From positions 1 through 64,000 of the forward strand of contig CALXBE010000005.1 in NCBI GenBank assembly GCA_944386495.1: a DNA stretch of 64,000 nucleotides, given 5' to 3'. Shown here piece by piece: positions 60,704-64,000 of this stretch. Source of the DNA: an uncultured Gemmiger sp. (GTDB lineage Bacteria > Bacillota > Clostridia > Oscillospirales > Ruminococcaceae). The notes below the pieces were generated by a model, which made no database searches, had not been told where the DNA came from, and saw only the letters and a program-made list of their open reading frames with translations. Position 1 is the stretch's first letter; each line of letters begins with the position of its first letter. The translations under genes were made by a program, and so were the position numbers.

Positions 60704-62050
60704 ATGGGTAGATTGTTTGGTACTGACGGAGTACGCGGAATTGCCGGTCAGGATTTGTCCTGTGAGCTGGCTATGAAAATCGGTCGTGGCACCGCAGCGG
60801 TGCTGGCCGCCGACTGCCAGGGCCGTAAGCCCCGGATTCTCATTGGCAAGGACACCCGGATTTCCGGCGATATGCTGGAGTCTGCACTGGCCGCCGGTCT
60901 TTGCAGCGTAGGCGCCGATGTGGAACTGCTGGGGGTCATCCCCACTCCCGCCGTGGCTTACCTGGTACGGAAGTACGGTGCAGATGCCGGTGTGGTCATC
61001 AGCGCCAGCCATAACCCGGTAGAGTTCAACGGAATCAAAATCTTCAAAGGGGACGGCTACAAGCTCCCCGATGAGGAGGAAAACAAAATCGAGGACTATC
61101 TGGAAAGCACTCCCGAACTGAAAGTGGGGGAGGAAGTGGGCAGCATTACCCGGCGGGACACCGCTGTGGAAGACTATGTGGAGTACCTGGCCGAGCATAT
61201 CGGCGCAGACCTGACCGGCCTGAAGGTAGCCTTTGACTGCGCCAACGGTGCTTCCAGCGCTGTAGCCCAGAAGCTGTTCCCCCGGCTGGGGGCTGAGTGC
61301 CTCTTTGTGGGGGCAGAGCCCGACGGCACCAACATCAACAAGGAGTGCGGCAGCACCTACCTGGAAAACCTGGAAAAGTTCGTGGTGGCCAACGGCTGCG
61401 ACTGCGGCATTGCCTTTGACGGTGACGCCGACCGGTGCCTGGCCTGCGACGAGAAGGGCCAGGAAATCGACGGCGACAAAATCATTGCCCTTATTGCCAC
61501 CGACATGAAGGAACGGGGCCGTCTGGACGGGGACACCGCCGTGGTCACCGTTATGTCCAACCTGGGCTTTATGAAGTATATGGAAAAGCAGGGCATCCGC
61601 ACCGAGAAAACTGCGGTGGGTGACCGGTATGTGCTGGAGAATATGCGGGAAAACAGCTACGCCATCGGCGGCGAGCAGAGCGGCCATGTGATTCTCCTCC
61701 ACCACTCCACCACCGGCGACGGAGAACTGACCGCCGGCAAGCTGCTGGCTCTGGTGGCCCGGAAGAAGGTCCCTGTCAGCCAGCTCAACGCTGTATACAC
61801 CAAGTTCCCCCAGGTGCTGGTCAACCTGGTGGCCAACAAGGAACAGAAGGCCGCCTACCGGGATGACGAGTACATTGCCGGCTACATTGAGAGCCAGCAG
61901 CAGAACCTGATGGGAATGGGCCGTGTTCTGGTCCGGCCCTCCGGCACCGAGCCCAAGATTCGGGTCATGGTGGAGGGCGAGGACCTGGAAGCCATCAACC
62001 TGGCTGCCCAGCGAATTGCCGATATGATCACCAAGAGAATTCTGAAGTAA
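60704..62050 (+). CDS. glmM: Phosphoglucosamine mutase
   Basis: 448 residues. MGRLFGTDGVRGIAGQDL, active serine in VVISASHNPVEFNGIK, metal loop FDGDADRC, sugar loop GGEQSGH, phosphate loop RPSGTEPKIRVM. Turns glucosamine 6-phosphate into glucosamine 1-phosphate for wall precursors. ATG 60704 begins the conserved sequence with AGGA upstream; the frame before it is spacer. Confidence 0.96.
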   Translation: MGRLFGTDGVRGIAGQDLSCELAMKIGRGTAAVLAADCQGRKPRILIGKDTRISGDMLESALAAGLCSVGADVELLGVIPTPAVAYLVRKYGADAGVVISASHNPVEFNGIKIFKGDGYKLPDEEENKIEDYLESTPELKVGEEVGSITRRDTAVEDYVEYLAEHIGADLTGLKVAFDCANGASSAVAQKLFPRLGAECLFVGAEPDGTNINKECGSTYLENLEKFVVANGCDCGIAFDGDADRCLACDEKGQEIDGDKIIALIATDMKERGRLDGDTAVVTVMSNLGFMKYMEKQGIRTEKTAVGDRYVLENMRENSYAIGGEQSGHVILLHHSTTGDGELTAGKLLALVARKKVPVSQLNAVYTKFPQVLVNLVANKEQKAAYRDDEYIAGYIESQQQNLMGMGRVLVRPSGTEPKIRVMVEGEDLEAINLAAQRIADMITKRILK

Positions 62051-62071
62051 GAAAAGCAAGGAGAAACTGCC

Positions 62072-62935
62072 ATGCGGCCTGCGGACCAGTGGAAAGACTA
62101 TGAATTGATCGATGCCACCCAGGGCAACCGCCTGGAACGGTGGGGCTCGGTGGTGCTGGTGCGCCCCGACCCTCAGGTGGTCTGGGGCCTGCCCCGGGCC
62201 AGCAGCCTGTGGGATAAGGCGGATGCGGTCTATCACCGGAGCACCAAGGGGGGCGGACAGTGGGAAATCCGCCGAAAGCTCCCCCAGCGGTGGAAGATAC
62301 ACGCCGGGGACCTGACCCTGGTGGTCAGCCCCACCGGGTTCAAACATACGGGAGTTTTCCCGGAACAGGCGGTCAACTGGGCCTGGTACCGGGAGAAAAT
62401 CAAGGCAGCAGGACGGCCCATCCGGGTGCTCAACCTGTTCGGGTATACAGGAGGCGCCACCCTGGCCTGCGCTGCAGCAGGGGCGGCGGTCTGCCATGTG
62501 GACGCCAGCAAGGGAATCGTGGCCTGGGCCCGGGAAAACGCCCAGGCCAGCGGCCTGGAGGACCGGCCCATCCGGTGGATCGTGGACGACTGTGCCAAGT
62601 TTGTGGCCCGGGAGATTCGCCGGGGCAGCCGGTACGACGCCATCATCATGGACCCGCCCAGCTACGGTCGGGGCCCGGGTGGCGAAGTGTGGAAGCTGGA
62701 GGACAACATCTATGACCTGATTGCCCTTTGCAGCCAGGTCCTCAGCGACCAGCCCCTCTTTGTGGCAGTCAACAGCTATACCACCGGGCTTTCTCCGGCG
62801 GTAATGGAGTATATTCTCAAAGCCACCCTCTGCAAAAAGTACGGAGGCCGGACCTCCAGTGATGAGATCGGCCTGCCCGTTACCGCCACCGGCGGGGTGG
62901 TCCCCTGCGGGGCCACCAGCATTTGGGAGGAATAA
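62072..62935 (+). CDS. RlmI/RlmK-type class I methyltransferase
   Basis: 287 residues. RVLNLFGYTGGATLACAAAGAAVCHVDASKGIVAWARENAQ (SAM site) and DAIIMDPPSYGRGPGGEVWKLED (DPPSYGRG) match the rRNA large-subunit methyltransferase group (PF10672). No PUA domain at the N-terminus, so it is shorter than RlmI. The exact target base is unknown. 21 bases behind glmM, ribosome site AAGGAGA. Confidence 0.85.
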   Translation: MRPADQWKDYELIDATQGNRLERWGSVVLVRPDPQVVWGLPRASSLWDKADAVYHRSTKGGGQWEIRRKLPQRWKIHAGDLTLVVSPTGFKHTGVFPEQAVNWAWYREKIKAAGRPIRVLNLFGYTGGATLACAAAGAAVCHVDASKGIVAWARENAQASGLEDRPIRWIVDDCAKFVAREIRRGSRYDAIIMDPPSYGRGPGGEVWKLEDNIYDLIALCSQVLSDQPLFVAVNSYTTGLSPAVMEYILKATLCKKYGGRTSSDEIGLPVTATGGVVPCGATSIWEE

Positions 62936-63029
62936 CCGGCGCAGTTTGCGCCCCAAACCAAGGAAGGGACAAAAGCCAGACGGGAAAAAGAGCCGCCGGG
63001 TTTATTGTCCGAAAGAGGAAAGAAAAGCC

Positions 63030-63866
63030 ATGAGCAAAATGATCGACGCAGATCAGATCCGGTTCCGGTATGACCCGGAAGTGGACAACTGGGCGGTGGA
63101 CGGCGCCAGCCTGAAGGTGGAAAAGGGAGAGTTCGTGGCGGTGCTGGGAGCCAACGGGTGTGGAAAATCCACCCTGGCCAAGCACCTGAACGCCATCCTG
63201 CTCCCCGAAGCCGGCACAGTCCTGGTGGAGGAAATGGACACCAAGGACGAGGAACAGCTTTTCCAGATACGCCAGACAGTGGGAATGGTGTTCCAGAATC
63301 CAGACAACCAAATTGTAGCCACCGTGGTGGAGGAAGATGTAGCCTTCGCTTTGGAAAACCTGGGCGTTCCCAGTGACCAGATTCGCCAGAGAATCGACCA
63401 GGCCATGAAGATGGCCGGTATCTACCAGCACCGGAACAAAGCCCCCCACAAGCTGTCGGGGGGACAGAAACAGCGGGTAGCCATTGCGGGTGTCATCGCC
63501 ATGCGCCCCGACTGTCTGGTGCTGGACGAAGCCACCGCTATGCTGGACCCCCGGGGCCGGGAGGTGGTCATGGACACCATCCGCACCCTCAACCGGGAGT
63601 ACGGAATCACGGTAGTGGCCATCACCCACTATATGGAGGAGGCCGCCCAGGCCGACCGGGTGGTGGTAATGAACGGAGGCAAGGTGGTGCTGGAAGGCAC
63701 TCCTGCCCAGGTGTTCAGCCAGGCAGACCTGCTCCGGGAATATCACCTGGATGTGCCCCAGGCCACCGAGCTGCGGGACGAACTGGTCAAGCTGGGGTAC
63801 GACCTGCCCCAGGGGATCATCTCCATTGAGGAGTGTGCCCAGGCCATTTACAAGCTGTTTCAATAA
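63030..63866 (+). CDS. ecfA1: Energy-coupling factor transporter ATPase EcfA1
   Basis: 278 residues. Walker A GANGCGKST, Q-loop VFQNPDNQIVATVVEEDVAF (the N-P-D-N-Q form typical of ECF ATPases), LSGGQKQR, LVLDEATAMLDP, THYMEEA. Powers uptake of vitamins or metal ions together with EcfA2, EcfT and S components. ATG 63030 after AAAGAGGAAAG; frame upstream lies in the methyltransferase gene. Confidence 0.93.
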   Translation: MSKMIDADQIRFRYDPEVDNWAVDGASLKVEKGEFVAVLGANGCGKSTLAKHLNAILLPEAGTVLVEEMDTKDEEQLFQIRQTVGMVFQNPDNQIVATVVEEDVAFALENLGVPSDQIRQRIDQAMKMAGIYQHRNKAPHKLSGGQKQRVAIAGVIAMRPDCLVLDEATAMLDPRGREVVMDTIRTLNREYGITVVAITHYMEEAAQADRVVVMNGGKVVLEGTPAQVFSQADLLREYHLDVPQATELRDELVKLGYDLPQGIISIEECAQAIYKLFQ

Positions 63867-63929
63867 TAGAAAGCGGGCGTTCTACCCCGGATAAGGCCGG
63901 GGAGGGCAGTTTGCGAAAGGGAAAGATTT

Positions 63930-64000
63930 ATGTCAGCAATGATTCAGGTCGAACATTTGACCTATGTGTATAATCCGGGGATGCCGGATGCCACCACCGC
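63930..64000 (+). CDS. ecfA2: EcfA2 ATPase, N-terminal part (cut by window end)
   Basis: Only the first 23 codons are inside the window: MSAMIQVEHLTYVYNPGMPD then ATT. The opening is that of EcfA2 (IQVEHLTYVYNPG), and the position directly after ecfA1 fits. A stem CCCCGG/CCGGGG (63885-63890 with 63897-63902) lies between the genes. Confidence 0.8.
   Translation, partial: MSAMIQVEHLTYVYNPGMPDATT

Noticed and set aside
58955-62956. 1333-codon open frame on the minus strand
   Set aside because: It is antisense to ruvC, ruvA, ruvB, glmM and the methyltransferase, all of which have full motifs and ribosome sites. GC-rich codon use leaves the opposite strand open by chance.

Overview
The window looks like a chromosome segment from an anaerobic, low-to-moderately GC-rich Firmicute of class Clostridia, most likely the Oscillospirales/Ruminococcaceae side. 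Reasons: Shine-Dalgarno sites are nearly all AGGAGG-type; there is a T-box in front of valS and an L10 leader in front of rplJ; ywiB-like DUF1934 sits next to argS as in Bacillus; ruvCAB-glmM, ecfA1-ecfA2, GGGtGRT, DUF5662 and CotH/DUF4956/VTC genes are typical of gut Clostridia; and there are frequent TTG/GTG starts. Species cannot be named from the sequence. No tRNA, rRNA, CRISPR array, insertion sequence or prophage was recognised. The window is dense core genome with a few unusual accessory modules.

Layout. 1-380: a run of hairpins without a gene. 383-6805 (minus): an apparent operon rpe - rnfD - rnfE - rnfA - DUF1015 - DEAD-box helicase, in which the Rnf-like membrane subunits lack the cysteines expected in RnfA/RnfE. 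6823-8166 (plus): acpS, an antitoxin-less MazF-type toxin, and a small cell-wall-anchor-like protein behind a large inverted repeat. 8229-10396 (plus): beta-CASP metallo-hydrolase and DUF5662. 10482-14177 (minus): three-gene MacAB-like efflux system. 14406-17002 (minus): GT8-GT2 fusion and a HAD phosphatase, divergent (through a mirror-symmetric promoter pair) from a PAP2 protein and a GNAT-MnmM fusion. 18662-25990 (minus): the F-type ATP synthase operon atpZ-I-B-E-F-H-A-G-D-C.

26095-29188: a membrane glycosyltransferase, a flavin-lipoprotein candidate and a MATE exporter. 29221-33498 (minus): argS-DUF1934 and ddl-murI (amino-acyl-tRNA synthesis and peptidoglycan precursors). 33651-37361 (plus): rpmG-secE-nusG-rplK-rplA and rplJL, the classic rif-region cluster, with leader-RNA control. 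37495-43241: a small membrane protein, a HAD phosphatase, a phosphofructokinase and T-box controlled valS. 43485-45339: the highly expressed-looking NifU-like/GGGtGRT pair. 45338-51897: YggS, PatB/MalY aminotransferase, YjjG phosphatase, a polar amino-acid ABC transporter and a MATE protein coupled to it.

51904-55123 (plus): a self-contained operon VTC polyphosphate-polymerase-like protein - DUF4956 membrane protein - CotH kinase-like protein, one of the best candidates for an incompletely described system. 55143-64000: a third MATE protein, a ketopantoate-reductase-like protein, a YhhN protein, ruvC-ruvA-ruvB, glmM, an rRNA methyltransferase-like protein, and ecfA1 followed by the beginning of ecfA2, which is cut by the window edge.

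The most interesting items are the cysteine-less Rnf DEA-like module, the VTC-DUF4956-CotH operon, the NifU-like/GGGtGRT pair, the GNAT-MnmM fusion, and the MazF gene followed at once by a hairpin holding a UACAU sequence and the next gene's ribosome site. All functional statements come from reading motifs; no database search was run.
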